From JASJBU01 sp963797085 (lineage in GTDB: Bacteria > Pseudomonadota > Gammaproteobacteria > Chromatiales > Chromatiaceae), in NCBI GenBank assembly GCA_963797085.1, contig CAWCOA010000024.1:345331-409330 (forward strand): a stretch of DNA of 64,000 nucleotides, in the 5' to 3' direction. Below, piece after piece: positions 26,155 to 35,867 of this stretch. Each line of letters opens with the position of its first letter. The stretch's first letter is position 1. The notes beneath the pieces were generated by a model. That model saw nothing but the letters and a program-made list of their open reading frames with translations. It did no database searches and was not told the origin of the DNA. A program made the position numbers and the translations under genes.

Positions 26155-27608
26155 ATGATCAACAAAAAAACCTCAGCTACATGCCAATACATAATTCTTT
26201 CAGTATTTTTGCCGCTAAGCGTCATGACGTCTAGCGTCCAGTCTGCTGACTGGACAGTCACTCCTGGTGTCTTGGTCGAACAAGTCTACACGGATAATGC
26301 AAATCTCGATAATGATGAACAGAGCGAGTCAATCACCAGCATCAAACCCCGGATCTCGCTCTACCGCAAGGGCGCAAGAGCCAGTGTGGATCTCAGCTAT
26401 GCGCCACAGTATCGGCACTATTGGGAAGAGACCCAGGATAATGAGGTCGTACACTTTCTGCGGGCCGATGGCGATATCGAATTGGTGCAAGACCATTTCT
26501 TTGTCGATGGCTGGGCAACCGCGGATCAACATGCCCTCAGCAGCAGCAGCAGGACTGGCATTGACAGTCTCAGCGGCTCGCAGGATGTAACCCAGGTCTA
26601 TACCGCGGGTATCAGCCCCTACTTGACCAGTCAACTGGGGGCTTATGCGAGTGTTGAGGCCAGATACGGTCTCAACCGGGTTGATTATGAAGACGACGAC
26701 CTGGACAGCAGCACCGCGCAACGGGCTGATCTGGTGTTTGGTAGTGGCCGCTCGGTGACAACTCTGCCTTGGGAATTGCGCCTCGAGCAGAGCAAGATCG
26801 ACTATGACGACCTGGAGGAGGATGACACCATATCCCGCGCCCGTGGCGAACTGGCTTATCAATTCGATCGCCAGTGGGCGCTGACAGGCGCCCTGGGTTA
26901 CGAGGAGTATGAGCTTGCGGTAAACGATGACACTGACGGTGACATATGGAGTGTCGGGTTTATCTATACCCCAGGTCCCGAACTCGCTTGGCAGCCGGTT
27001 ATGGGGAGCGTTTCTTTGGCGATAACTATTATCTGGATTTTTCACACCGTACACAGCGTACTGTCTGGTCAGCAAACTACCATCGGGACTTCGTCAGTGC
27101 TCGTGATGAAGTGATACAGCCAAGTCTGTTTGAACGCCAGGATGAGTTCGGCAACCTCATCAGAGATCCGGTGCTGACAAATCCGGTATCCGCAACACGA
27201 ACCGGCCCTACGCTGGATGAAGGCTATTATCTGTTGGATGTTTTCAATGCCAGGGTGGTGATGTCCACGGAGCGAACCAGCCTCTCAGTCTCTGCGTGGT
27301 ATACGGAACGTGACTATGAGGAATCCCTGACCCTGACGCCTCAGGACTCAACAGATGTCAGGCTGGCGAGCCAGATTACCCGCAAATTACGTCCCCAGCT
27401 TAGCGGATTCATTGGTGTTTCCTGGCGCGATCATGAAGAAGAGCTCAGCGATTACGTGCAATGGAGCACCAGTATCGGCGCCAACTATCAGTTAGGCCCG
27501 CAAACTTCACTGCGTTTCAACATCGCGCATCTTGAACGTGATGCCTCGGGTGATGATTTGAGTTACACCGAAAACCGGGCGAGCCTGGGTTTTGACAAGC
27601 GCTGGTGA
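26155..27608 (+). CDS. outer-membrane beta-barrel protein, TIGR03016-like (one frameshift)
   Basis: Corrected for one missing base near 26975, this is a 484-residue exported barrel. It has a signal peptide (to about residue 30, SSVQSA), many alternating aromatic/polar strands (VDLSYAPQYRHYWEE), and the block GDNYYLDFSHRTQRTVWSA then DFVSARDEVIQPSLFERQDEFGN. That block resembles the family described as PEP-CTERM-associated outer-membrane proteins. The last strand ends in Trp. No exosortase or polysaccharide gene is nearby in the window, so the family link rests on these motifs. The single shift with intact flanks suggests a sequencing indel. Confidence 0.65.
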
Positions 27609-27754
27609 CCGTTCAAGTCCCGATTCGCCGGGCTGGCCAGGCGTCAATCAACCGGACCACTTGAAATTGGCATGCATTGCCCCAATGTACGCTGCGGATT
27701 CCATGGAATCCGCGAATTTTCAATTTTCGATACCGGTGGAGGCCGATTTCACAG

Positions 27755-29659
27755 ATGACCGTAGATGCCCAAAAGGAGACCCTGGAATTCCAGGCTGAAG
27801 TCAGCCAGGTACTCAACCTGGTAATCCGTTCCCTGTACAGCAACAAAGAGATTTTCCTGCGCGAACTGATTTCCAATGCCTCGGATGCGGCGGAAAAACT
27901 GCGTTTTGAGGCGCTGACTGATGAGGCATTGTTTGAAGAAGATCCGGATCTCAAGATCCGCGTCACGTTCGACAAGGAGGCCGGCACCCTGACGATTTCA
28001 GACAACGGTATCGGCATGAACCGTCAGGAGGTGACGGAGACCATCGGCACCATTGCCAGTTCGGGAACGCGCAAGTTTGTTGAGGCCATGTCTGGAGATC
28101 AGGCCAAGGACAGCGAATTGATCGGACAATTCGGCGTGGGTTTCTATTCGTCCTATATCGTGGCCGATAAAGTCACCTTGATCACCCGCCGCGCAGGCCT
28201 GGGTGAAGAGCACGGCGTACGCTGGGAGTCGGCAGGTGAGGGCGCATATTCCATCGAGAACGTGGATAAGCCCAACCGAGGCACCGATGTCATCCTGCAT
28301 CTGCGGGAGGACGAAAAGGAGTTCCTGGAAGGCTATCGCCTGCGCAGCATCATCTCCAAATTTTCTGACCATATCACCATGCCGGTGGAGATGGAGAAAG
28401 AGTTCTACGGCGAGGATGAGGAGAAACCTGAAGAGCCGGAGTTCGAGCGGGTCAACAAGGGTACTGCCTTGTGGATGCGTTCCAAGTCAGAGATCTCGGA
28501 TGAGGAATACAACGAATTCTACAAGCATGTCTCCCACGATTTCGAGGACCCCTTGCTGCGCGTCCATAATCGGGTCGAGGGCACCAATGAATACACCGCT
28601 CTGCTATTCATCCCCGGTCGTGCGCCATTCGATCTTTGGGATCGGGATCAGAAACACGGGGTGAAGCTCTTCGTGCGTCGGGTCTTCATCATGGATGAGG
28701 CGGATAAGTTGATGCCCCGTTACCTGCGGTTTGTGAAGGGTGTGGTGGATTCCGATGATCTGCCTTTGAACGTATCCCGGGAGATCCTGCAGCACAACCG
28801 TAAAATCGATACCATCCGCCAGGCCAATGTCAAACGTATCCTCGGAGAGTTGGAAAAGCTGGCTAAAAACGATGCGGAGAAGTACCAGGCCTTCTGGGAA
28901 CAATTCGGCAAAGTGATCAAAGAGGGGCCGGCAGAAGACTTCGCCAATAAGGAAAAAATCGCCGGCCTGCTGCGTTTTTCATCGACGCACAACGAGGATG
29001 ACAAGCAGAATGTCTCCCTGGCGGACTATGTATCCCGCATGCAGGAGAAGCAGGAAAAGATCTACTACATCACTGCAGACACCACAGCAGCGGCCCGTTT
29101 CAGTCCCCATCTGGAAGTATTCAAGAAAAAAGGACTCGAAGTGCTGCTGCTGGCTGACCGGGTGGATGAGTGGCTGGTCTCCAGTCTCACGGAATTCGAT
29201 GGCAAGTCACTCCAGTCTGTTGCCAAAGGTGCGCTGGATCTGGGTGAACTGGAAGATACCGAAGAGAAGGAAGCCAAGGAAAAACAGGCAGAAGAACATA
29301 AAGGCCTGCTCGAGAAGGTCAAGGATGTGCTTGGTGAAGGGGTGAAGGAGGTGCGTGTCAGCCATCGTTTGACCGATTCCCCAGCCTGCCTGGTGGTTGA
29401 AGACTATGACATGAGCGCCAATCTGGCGAGAGTGTTGAAGTCTGTCGGCCAGGATGCGCCGCAATCCAAGCCGATCATGGAGATCAACATGACCCATCCC
29501 CTGGTGGAGCGGCTCGAATCTGAGGGGGATGAAGAGCGTTTTGGCGATCTGACCAAAGTCCTGTTCGACCAGGCCCAGCTTGCGGAAGGCGGACAGTTGG
29601 ACGATCCTGCATCCTTTGTGCGGCGCCTCAACACCCTGATGCTCAATCTTTCAGCCTGA
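27755..29659 (+). CDS. htpG: molecular chaperone HtpG (Hsp90)
   Basis: A 634-residue cytosolic Hsp90. N-terminal ATPase motifs are NKEIFLRELISNASDA, DNGIGM, GTIASSGT and IGQFGVGFYSS. The middle domain has LFVRRVFIMDEADKL and PLNVSREILQHNR. The C-terminal dimerisation domain is complete. ATG 27755 gives MTVDAQKETLEFQAEV, the family start; the frame is open further upstream but without homology. A 12-bp inverted repeat follows the stop at once. Confidence 0.97.
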   Translation: MTVDAQKETLEFQAEVSQVLNLVIRSLYSNKEIFLRELISNASDAAEKLRFEALTDEALFEEDPDLKIRVTFDKEAGTLTISDNGIGMNRQEVTETIGTIASSGTRKFVEAMSGDQAKDSELIGQFGVGFYSSYIVADKVTLITRRAGLGEEHGVRWESAGEGAYSIENVDKPNRGTDVILHLREDEKEFLEGYRLRSIISKFSDHITMPVEMEKEFYGEDEEKPEEPEFERVNKGTALWMRSKSEISDEEYNEFYKHVSHDFEDPLLRVHNRVEGTNEYTALLFIPGRAPFDLWDRDQKHGVKLFVRRVFIMDEADKLMPRYLRFVKGVVDSDDLPLNVSREILQHNRKIDTIRQANVKRILGELEKLAKNDAEKYQAFWEQFGKVIKEGPAEDFANKEKIAGLLRFSSTHNEDDKQNVSLADYVSRMQEKQEKIYYITADTTAAARFSPHLEVFKKKGLEVLLLADRVDEWLVSSLTEFDGKSLQSVAKGALDLGELEDTEEKEAKEKQAEEHKGLLEKVKDVLGEGVKEVRVSHRLTDSPACLVVEDYDMSANLARVLKSVGQDAPQSKPIMEINMTHPLVERLESEGDEERFGDLTKVLFDQAQLAEGGQLDDPASFVRRLNTLMLNLSA

Positions 29660-29668
29660 TAGAACGTT

Positions 29669-29707
29669 CAGCTGCCGGGCTGGCGCAAGCTTGTGGCCCG
29701 GCAGCTG
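29669..29707 (+). terminator. strong hairpin after htpG
   Basis: CAGCTGCCGGGC (29669-29680) and GCCCGGCAGCTG (29696-29707) form a perfect 12-bp stem with a 15-base loop, beginning 10 bases after the htpG stop. There is no T tract, so it may be an mRNA-stabilising hairpin or a rho-independent terminator of weak type. Confidence 0.5.
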
Positions 29708-29818
29708 GCGCTGCTCCATAAGGTCCATATATCCCTCGATTCATAGCCTCGAATAGCTGATCTCTCCCGGCTGTGGCATACTCCGCCGCACCAAACACAT
29801 TCCAAATGGAGATCCATC

Positions 29819-30464
29819 ATGCGCGTGATTCTGTTCGGCGGCCCCGGCGCCGGTAAAGGTACACAGGCAAACTACATCAAAGAGAAGTATTCCATCCCCC
29901 AGATTTCCACCGGGGATATGCTTCGTGCCCACGTCAAGTCTGGCTCCGAGCTGGGTGTGGCGGCCAAGAAGATCATGGACGAGGGTGGTCTGGTGTCCGA
30001 TGACATCATTATGGGCATGGTGAAGGAGCGCATCACCGAGGCCGATTGCAAGAACGGTTACCTGTTTGACGGTTTCCCGCGCACCATTCCTCAGGCCGAG
30101 GCCCTCAAGGAAGCCGGGGTTGCCGGTGGATGCAGTGGTGGAGATCGATGTGCCGGACGAGGAGATCATCAAGCGTATGTCGGGCCGTCGGGTGCATCTG
30201 GCCTCCGGCCGTACCTACCATGTCACCTTCAATCCTCCCAAGACGGAGGGTAAGGATGACGTGACCGGCGAGGATCTGATTCAGCGCGATGATGACCAGG
30301 AAGAAACCGTCAAGGCCCGCCTCAAGGTCTATCATGACCAGACCGAGCCGCTGATCTATTTCTATACCAAGGAGGCCGAGGCCGGTTCCATGAACTATGT
30401 GAAGATTAACGGTGTCGGCAGCGTGGACGGTATCCGGGACCAGATTTTCAACGGGTTGGGCTGA
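29819..30464 (+). CDS. adk: adenylate kinase (one frameshift)
   Basis: One extra base at about 30121 interrupts an otherwise perfect 214-residue long-form adenylate kinase. It has the P-loop GGPGAGKGT, STGDMLRA, the DGFPRT motif, the LID domain (GRRVHLASGRTYHVTFNPPK ... DLIQRDDD), ETVKARLKVYH and the C-terminal GSVDGIRDQI. The enzyme makes two ADP from ATP and AMP and is essential, so the break (GTTGCCGGTG read where GTTCCGGTG is expected) is almost certainly a sequencing or assembly error. A hairpin-array element separates the gene from its terminator. Confidence 0.94.
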
Positions 30465-30482
30465 CGGTTAAATCCCTAATTT

Positions 30483-30637
30483 AGTTAGAGTCCAGAAACA
30501 CTCCTCCCTGGGGTGTTTCTGGAACGGAATCGAAAAATGCGATTTTCCGATTCCCTCATTTTCAAGGGCTTATTGCCTTTGAAAATGCTGGCACGTCCCT
30601 GTGCCAGATTAGTTTTCGTCTTTTCTGGACGGAAACT
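30483..30637 (+). repeat. five-hairpin dispersed element, copy 2
   Basis: A 155-base copy colinear with 15481-15635. H1 reads CCAGAAACACTCC/GGGGTGTTTCTGG: the third pair is A-T here and T-A in copy 1. H2 is GGAATCGAAAAAT/ATTTTCCGATTCC. H4 reads CTGGCAC/GTGCCAG: C-G here where copy 1 has T-A. H3 and H5 are conserved with small changes. It lies 19 bases after the adk stop and 5 bases before the adk terminator, so it appears to have been inserted between the two. Confidence 0.9.
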
Positions 30638-30641
30638 ATTT

Positions 30642-30672
30642 AACAAGGCCGGGTTTTCCCGGCCTTGTTTCG
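30642..30672 (+). terminator. intrinsic terminator of adk
   Basis: AACAAGGCCGGG-TTTT-CCCGGCCTTGTT is a perfect 12-bp stem followed by TTTCGTTT. It is placed downstream of the hairpin-array element and 78 bases before the thioredoxin gene. Confidence 0.85.
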
Positions 30673-30749
30673 TTTATTAGTAGAGGCATTTATTAGAACA
30701 TTCTGATAAAATTGACAGAATTTTTTAATCAATCCGAGAGGCTGACAAA

Positions 30750-31130
30750 GTGGCTGTCGTAGAACTGACTAAAGACAATTTCGAAGATACCATCACTAAC
30801 AATGCCTTCGTCATCATCGACTTCTGGGCACCCTGGTGTGGCCCCTGCCGCTCTTTTGCTCCCACCTATGAGAAAGTTTCAGAGGATCACCCTGATGTTG
30901 TCTTTGCCAAGGTCAATACCGAAGAGGAGCAGGAACTGGCCATGCACTTCCAGGTCCGTTCTATTCCGACTTTGATGATTTTCCGGGACAGTATCATCAT
31001 ATTCTCTCAGCCGGGCGCCCTGCCGGAGTCAGCCTTTCGCGATCTGGTGGGAAAGGCCGGTGAGTTGAACATGGATGAGGTCCGTGCGCAGATCGAAGCA
31101 GAGCAGAAAGAGGGCGGCCAGGAGGCCTGA
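30750..31130 (+). CDS. thioredoxin-family protein
   Basis: A 126-residue thioredoxin with the active site FWAPWCGPC (Cys30, Cys33), the buried Asp24, cis-Pro in RSIPTLMIF, and a longer, acidic C-terminal helix (EVRAQIEAEQKEGG) than E. coli TrxA. It lacks a signal peptide, so it is a cytosolic disulfide reductase. The start is GTG 30750 after CCGAGAGG. It has its own terminator at 31152-31187. It could be trxA itself or a secondary paralogue; the window cannot decide. Confidence 0.86.
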   Translation: MAVVELTKDNFEDTITNNAFVIIDFWAPWCGPCRSFAPTYEKVSEDHPDVVFAKVNTEEEQELAMHFQVRSIPTLMIFRDSIIIFSQPGALPESAFRDLVGKAGELNMDEVRAQIEAEQKEGGQEA

Positions 31131-31151
31131 TCCCTTCGAAGCAGTAACGAT

Positions 31152-31187
31152 ACCCCGCTAGGTTGATAACCTGCCGGGGTTTTTTTA
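31152..31187 (+). terminator. intrinsic terminator after thioredoxin gene
   Basis: ACCCCG and CGGGGT close a stem with an inner GGTT/AACC pairing, followed by seven T (31180-31186). It is a typical rho-independent terminator 21 bases after the stop. Confidence 0.82.
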
Positions 31188-31306
31188 TGGAATTTATTCC
31201 CGTGATGTTGGTTATCTGTTCAGCTTGCCGGATTGTCAGTGTAAGCTGTGGGTGAACGTAAACACGCAAGCCCTTGCCAGAATCACCAGTATTTGGTTGG
31301 CCATAT

Positions 31307-31813
31307 ATGAGAGCACCTTACTATCCCTGGAGCCTGAAGAGCCTGTTGACAGGCCGACCCACCGTGGGTGCATTGTTGGACCTGAGTGATGATAACTACC
31401 GGTTGCTAATGCGACTGGCGCCGGACCTGCCGAAACTGCAGGGTCGACAGATTTCCGCATTGATGCAGGGACTGGATCTGCATCTGGAGATTCAGGAACA
31501 AACGCCATATACGTCACTGATACACCTGACCTATTATTTTCCCCATGAAGCGGGACATGCACCTGATCCTGATGCGCAGTTGAGGGTCTATCATGACTCT
31601 CGACAGGTTGATGTGTTGGATCTGAGTCAATCGGCGCTGCCATTGAGGCGTTGGGGAGCCAATCCCACCCTTGAGCAGCGTTGGAAAATTAATCTGTTTC
31701 TTTCCAAGTGGCTGGCGTATTGTGTCTTGCAGGGCCACAGTTTTTCTACTGATCAGACCGGTAGTTTTCGTACTGTACCTGTTGAGGCATCTGAAAAAAT
31801 ACCAACTGCTTGA
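31307..31813 (+). CDS. DUF1249 (YqiB-like) protein
   Basis: A 168-residue protein with the DUF1249 pattern: LLDLSDDNYRLLMRLAPDL, LTYYFPHE, then DAQLRVYHDSRQVDVL, and the tail LEQRWKINLFLSKWLAYCVLQGHSF. ATG 31307 is preferred; a TTG 11 codons upstream is in frame but adds a stretch without similarity. In E. coli the family member yqiB lies by the cAMP phosphodiesterase gene cpdA, which is not visible here. Function unknown. Confidence 0.78.
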   Translation: MRAPYYPWSLKSLLTGRPTVGALLDLSDDNYRLLMRLAPDLPKLQGRQISALMQGLDLHLEIQEQTPYTSLIHLTYYFPHEAGHAPDPDAQLRVYHDSRQVDVLDLSQSALPLRRWGANPTLEQRWKINLFLSKWLAYCVLQGHSFSTDQTGSFRTVPVEASEKIPTA

Positions 31814-32131
31814 TAAGTATATGTTTATATTGGATTAAGCCTATTTCTCAATTTCGGTAAGAACAGGTAGAATCGGAAAATTGCGGCTAGGGGTAGTCAC
31901 TATATCTTGTCGGTAAAGGGTCTATCTTAACTTTCATCGGGAGGGGGTGCTTGGACAGATGCACAAGGCAGGTTTACAGCTTAAATTCAGGGTGTCCATC
32001 AGAACTGATGCTTGCGACTTACCGAACCGTTGAATCCGTTGTTATCCACTTGATAGATTACCAGGTTTAAGGCCCATGGCTGCTGAGAAGAATGTCAAAT
32101 GTCATCCCAAGCGACCGTACGAGTGGATTGT
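31814..32131. other. intergenic region upstream of uvrY/gacA
   Basis: About 320 bases without a gene. It is A+T-rich just after the DUF1249 stop. No clear terminator or binding site is recognised; the promoter of the uvrY-udg-uvrC-pgsA operon is expected here. Confidence 0.35.
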
Positions 32132-32778
32132 ATGATTCGAGTACTCCTGGTTGATGATCATGAGCTGGTAAGGACTGGTGTCAAAAGCATCCTCGAACGT
32201 GCGGCTGATATTGAGGTTGTTGCCGAGGCATCTACCGGGGAAGAGGCCATTTCCCTGGCCAGAGAGAGCACGCCGAACGTAGTGTTGATGGATGTCAGTA
32301 TGCCCGGTATTGGAGGCATCGAAGCAACCCGCAGAATTTTGCATACAATCCGGGTATGAGCGTTATCGCACTGACAGCGTTGGATGATGATCCATTCCCC
32401 TCGCGCCTGAACGATGTGGGCGCCAAGGGATTTTTGACCAAAGGCTGTCCAGCCGAAGAGATGATACACGCGGTGCGTATGGTCTTCAGGGGGCGGCGAT
32501 TCGTCTCGCCGGAGGTTGCTCAAAAGCACACTCTCACCGAGTGGGAGGGTAAGCGCGAAAACCCGTTTCAGAGCCTTTCATCCCGCGAAACACAGGTGTT
32601 GCTGCAGATTCTCGAAGGCCGGCGCAATCAGGAGATCTCGGATACTCTAAATCTGAGTCCTAAAACAGTAAGTACCTATCGGCAGCGTATCCTGGAAAAG
32701 CTGGGTATCCGCAATGATGTGGATCTGACACGGCTTGCCTATCGCTACGGGCTGCTTAGTGATAACGAGCAGTCTTGA
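32132..32778 (+). CDS. uvrY: GacA/UvrY response regulator (one frameshift)
   Basis: With one base restored near 32345 this is a 215-residue regulator. The receiver has D8-D9, phospho-acceptor Asp54 (VVLMDVSMPG) and GFLTKGCPAEEM. The LuxR-type output domain is LSSRETQVLLQILEGRRNQEISDTLNLSPKTVSTYRQRILEKLGI. The sequence MIRVLLVDDHELVRTG and the position upstream of uvrC and pgsA identify the BarA/GacS partner that drives Csr/Rsm small RNAs. The break (CATACAATCC where CATACAAATCC is expected) is a single missing A. The stop overlaps the next start (TGATG). Confidence 0.9.
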
Positions 32779-33410
32779 TGCGCTTCGATGGCGATTGCCG
32801 TCGCTGTGAACGGTTGGCCGGTTTTCTTGATCAGGTAAAAGTCGCCTATCCAGAATACCACGCCCGACCAGTAGCGCCGTTTGGCGACCCCCGTGCTCGA
32901 TTACTGATCGTCGGTCTGGCCCCCGGCATGCATGGTGCGAATGCCACCGGGCGCCCCTTCACCGGAGATCATGCAGGCCTTCTGCTCTATGAAACACTCT
33001 ACCGTTTTGGTTTCAGTAATCAGCCCGAAGCCATTTCCAAGCAGGATGGCTTGCAGCTTGAGGATTGTCGTATCACCAATGCGGTGAAGTGCCTGCCGCC
33101 GCAGAACAAGCCGCAGGCCTCGGAAATCAACAACTGTATTGGTTTTCTGCGACAGGAGATAACCGAGATACCTGAGGGCGGCCTGCTGCTGGCCCTCGGT
33201 TCAATCGCTCACAATGCCGTTATCAAGGCCCTCGAATTGCGTCAGAAGTCATTTCCCTTTGGGCATGGACGTGAGCATGTCCTGAATCCTCGCTTGAAGC
33301 TGCTCGATTCGTATCACTGCAGTCGCTACAACACCCAGACAAAGCGCCTGACGGCTGAGATGTTTCAGGCTGTTTTCGCCCGTGCCCGGACCCTGCTGGA
33401 GGGGATATAA
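32778..33410 (+). CDS. uracil-DNA glycosylase, family 4/5-type
   Basis: A 210-residue glycosylase of the Fe-S UDG group. It has N-terminal CRRC (first two cluster Cys), the motif GLAPGMHGANATGRPFTGDHAG characteristic of family 5 (UDGb), NAVKCLPPQNKP, and LDSYHCSRYNT near the C-terminus. It removes uracil and deaminated bases from DNA. Its ATG overlaps the uvrY stop by one base and uvrC starts 8 bases after it, so it is embedded in the uvrY-uvrC-pgsA operon, an apt place for a repair gene. Length is typical. Confidence 0.84.
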   Translation: MRFDGDCRRCERLAGFLDQVKVAYPEYHARPVAPFGDPRARLLIVGLAPGMHGANATGRPFTGDHAGLLLYETLYRFGFSNQPEAISKQDGLQLEDCRITNAVKCLPPQNKPQASEINNCIGFLRQEITEIPEGGLLLALGSIAHNAVIKALELRQKSFPFGHGREHVLNPRLKLLDSYHCSRYNTQTKRLTAEMFQAVFARARTLLEGI

Positions 33411-33418
33411 TCCCCGGC

Positions 33419-35241
33419 ATGTCCTCTGAGTTGCCATTCGATCACAAACCTTTTCTCAAAACCTTGACCTCCCGCCCGGGTGTCTACCGGATGATCGGCA
33501 GAGGGGAAAAGGTGCTTTATGTGGGTAAGGCGAAGAACCTGAAACGGCGAGTCAGCAGCTATTTCAGCCGCTCTCTGAATCGCCGCATCCAATTGATGGT
33601 GGCCCAGGTCGAAGCCATCGAGGTGGCGGTAACCCATACCGAGGCTGAGGCGTTGATCCTGGAAAACAACCTGATCAAGTCGCTGAAACCGAAATACAAT
33701 GTGTTGTTGAGGGATGATAAGAGTTATCCCTATATCTATCTCTCTACAGATCAGAGCTTTCCGGCGCTGTCATTCCGGCGCGGGGCGCGCAAGGGCAAGG
33801 GCCGTTACTTTGGCCCCTATCCCAGCGCCGGAGCCACCCGGGATACCCTGCAGCTGTTACAGAAGCTGTTTCCGGTCCGCCAGTGTGAAGAGAGTTTTTA
33901 CCGCAACCGCTCCCGTCCCTGTCTGCAGTATCAGATCAAACGCTGCACCGCACCCTGCGTGGATCTGGTTACACCCGAGATCTATGCTGAGGATGTACAG
34001 CATGCGGTGCTTTTTCTGCAGGGCAAAGCCAATCAGGTAGTCGATGATCTGGTGCAGCGCATGGAACAGGCCTCCCAGGCATTAGCGTTTGAAAAGGCGG
34101 CGCTGTATCGGGATCAGATTCAGAGTCTGCGCCGTGTGCAGGAACGACAGTACGTCAGTGGAGAAGGAGGTGACCTGGATATTATCGCCCTTGCCACTCA
34201 GGGAACAGCGCTTGTGTGCAGGTCTTTTTTATCCGCTCCGGGCGGAATCTCGGCAACAAGGCGTTTTTCCCGGCTGCGCCGGCCGGGGTTGGCGAGAGAG
34301 ACGTGCTATTGGCTTTCCTCTCCCAGTATTACCTGGAAAAGCCGGTACCCTCCGAGTTGATCCTGAGTCATCCACTGAAGGATGTGCAACTGTTGGAGGA
34401 GGTGTTCACCCAGCAGTCGAAGCATCGGGTGCGTATCAGCAGCCGGGTCCGGGGGGAACGGGCTCGCTGGTTGCAGATGGCGGCTGGCAATGCCGAACTG
34501 GCACTGCAGGCGAAGCTCGCTTCACGCATGGATATGGAAGGACGCCTGCTGGCGCTGCAGCAGGCCCTGGATCTGCAGGAACTGCCGGAGCGGATGGAGT
34601 GTTTCGATATCAGTCATACCCAAGGTGAACTGGCCGTCGCTTCCTGTGTGGTTTTCAATGCACAGGGCGCGCTCAAATCGGACTATCGACGTTTCAATAT
34701 CGAAGGCATCACCCCCGGCGATGACTATGCCGCCATGCAGCAGGCCCTGCAGCGAAGGTATACGCGCATCAAGAAAGGCCAGGTTGCACTGCCCGATATC
34801 CTGTTTATCGATGGCGGCAAGGGGCAGCTCAGCGCTGTCAACGGAGTGTTGCAGGAACTGGGGATATCTGGATTGATACTGGTAGGTGTGGCAAAGGGGC
34901 CAGCCAGAAAAGCCGGCATGGAGCAGCTCTTCTTGTTAGGCCGGGGGACGCCGATTATACTGCCTGCTGACTCACCGGCGCTGCATCTTGTGCAGCAGAT
35001 CCGGGACGAGGCGCACCGCTTTGCTATCATGGCGCATCGAAAACGCCGGGCGCGCAGTCGTCAACGCTCAGTGCTGGAAGAGATTCCGGGTATCGGGCCA
35101 AAACGTCGCCAGCTGCTGTTGAAGCAGTTTGGCGGCATGCAGGAACTCTCCCGGGCCGGGGTTGAGGACATCGCCAGGGTTGATGGTGTGAGTATCAAAC
35201 TGGCTGAACAGATCTATCACGCCTTCCATGATGAGGGTTAA
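33419..35241 (+). CDS. uvrC: excinuclease ABC subunit C (one frameshift)
   Basis: Nucleotide-excision-repair nuclease that makes both incisions after UvrAB damage recognition. It has an N-terminal GIY-YIG domain (GVYRMIGRGEKVLYVGKAKNLKRRVSSYF), the Cys-rich block, UVR helix (VQRMEQASQALAFEKAALYRDQI), the RNase H-like 3' domain starting ECFDISHTQGE, DILFIDGGKGQLS, and C-terminal helix-hairpin-helix (EEIPGIGPKRRQLLLKQFGG). The frame breaks at about 34207-34213, most simply one missing base just before ACVQVFFIRSG. All domains are otherwise intact, so a sequencing indel is likely. The protein would be about 607 residues, the normal size. Confidence 0.95.
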
Positions 35242-35252
35242 ATGTAGGCACT

Positions 35253-35820
35253 ATGTGGAACATCCCGAATATTCTGACCCTGCTACGGATAGTGCTGATC
35301 CCGGTCTTTGTGTTGATATTCTATCTGCCTTTCGAATGGGCGCAGGGTGTGGTGCGCGCTGGTGTTTGCACTCGCCGCGATCACTGATTGGCTCGATGGT
35401 TTTCTGGCCAGACGCTGGTCACAGACCTCACCCTTCGGCGCCTTTCTCGATCCGGTGGCGGACAAACTGATGGTCGCAGTAGCGTTGCTGTTATTGGTGC
35501 AGTCCGAGCCGACACCGGCGCTGGCCATTCCTGCCGCCGTAATCATTGGCCGGGAGATTACTATATCGGCCCTGCGGGAATGGATGGCGGAAGTTGGGGC
35601 CAGGTCCCAGGTAGCGGTCTCGATGATGGGCAAGGTCAAGACCACGGTGCAGATGATCGCCATTCTGCTGTTGATCTACGAGCGTCCACTGTTCTGGATG
35701 CCGACTTATACGATAGGCTTTCTGTTGCTCTATGCCGCGGCGATACTCACCCTCTGGTCGATGGTGCTCTATCTCCGCGCGGCCTGGCCCAGCTTGAAGG
35801 GCGAAGAAAACAGCGAGTGA
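35253..35820 (+). CDS. pgsA: CDP-diacylglycerol-glycerol-3-phosphate transferase (one frameshift)
   Basis: Inner-membrane enzyme committing CDP-diacylglycerol to phosphatidylglycerol. Removing one G from GGG at 35345-35347 gives a 188-residue protein: MWNIPNILTLLRIVLIPVF, the CDP-alcohol phosphatidyltransferase motif DWLDGFLARRW...GAFLDPVADKLM, then IIGREITISALREWMAEVG. It follows uvrC by 11 bases, as in E. coli. It is an essential gene in most bacteria, so the break is probably an artefact. The stop codon lies inside the long hairpin at 35815-35856. Confidence 0.92.
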
Positions 35821-35856
35821 CGGATGCTGTTCTCACGAACAGGGCATCCGTCACTC
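35815..35856. terminator. long hairpin between convergent pgsA and valS
   Basis: GAGTGACGGATGC (35815-35827) pairs with GCATCCGTCACTC (35844-35856), extended by an inner TGTTC-TCAC-GAACA, giving about 18 pairs. The pgsA stop is part of the stem. No T tract is present on either side. It separates two convergent genes and probably blocks read-through or protects mRNA ends. Confidence 0.6.
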
Positions 35857-35867
35857 GATAGGCTTAT

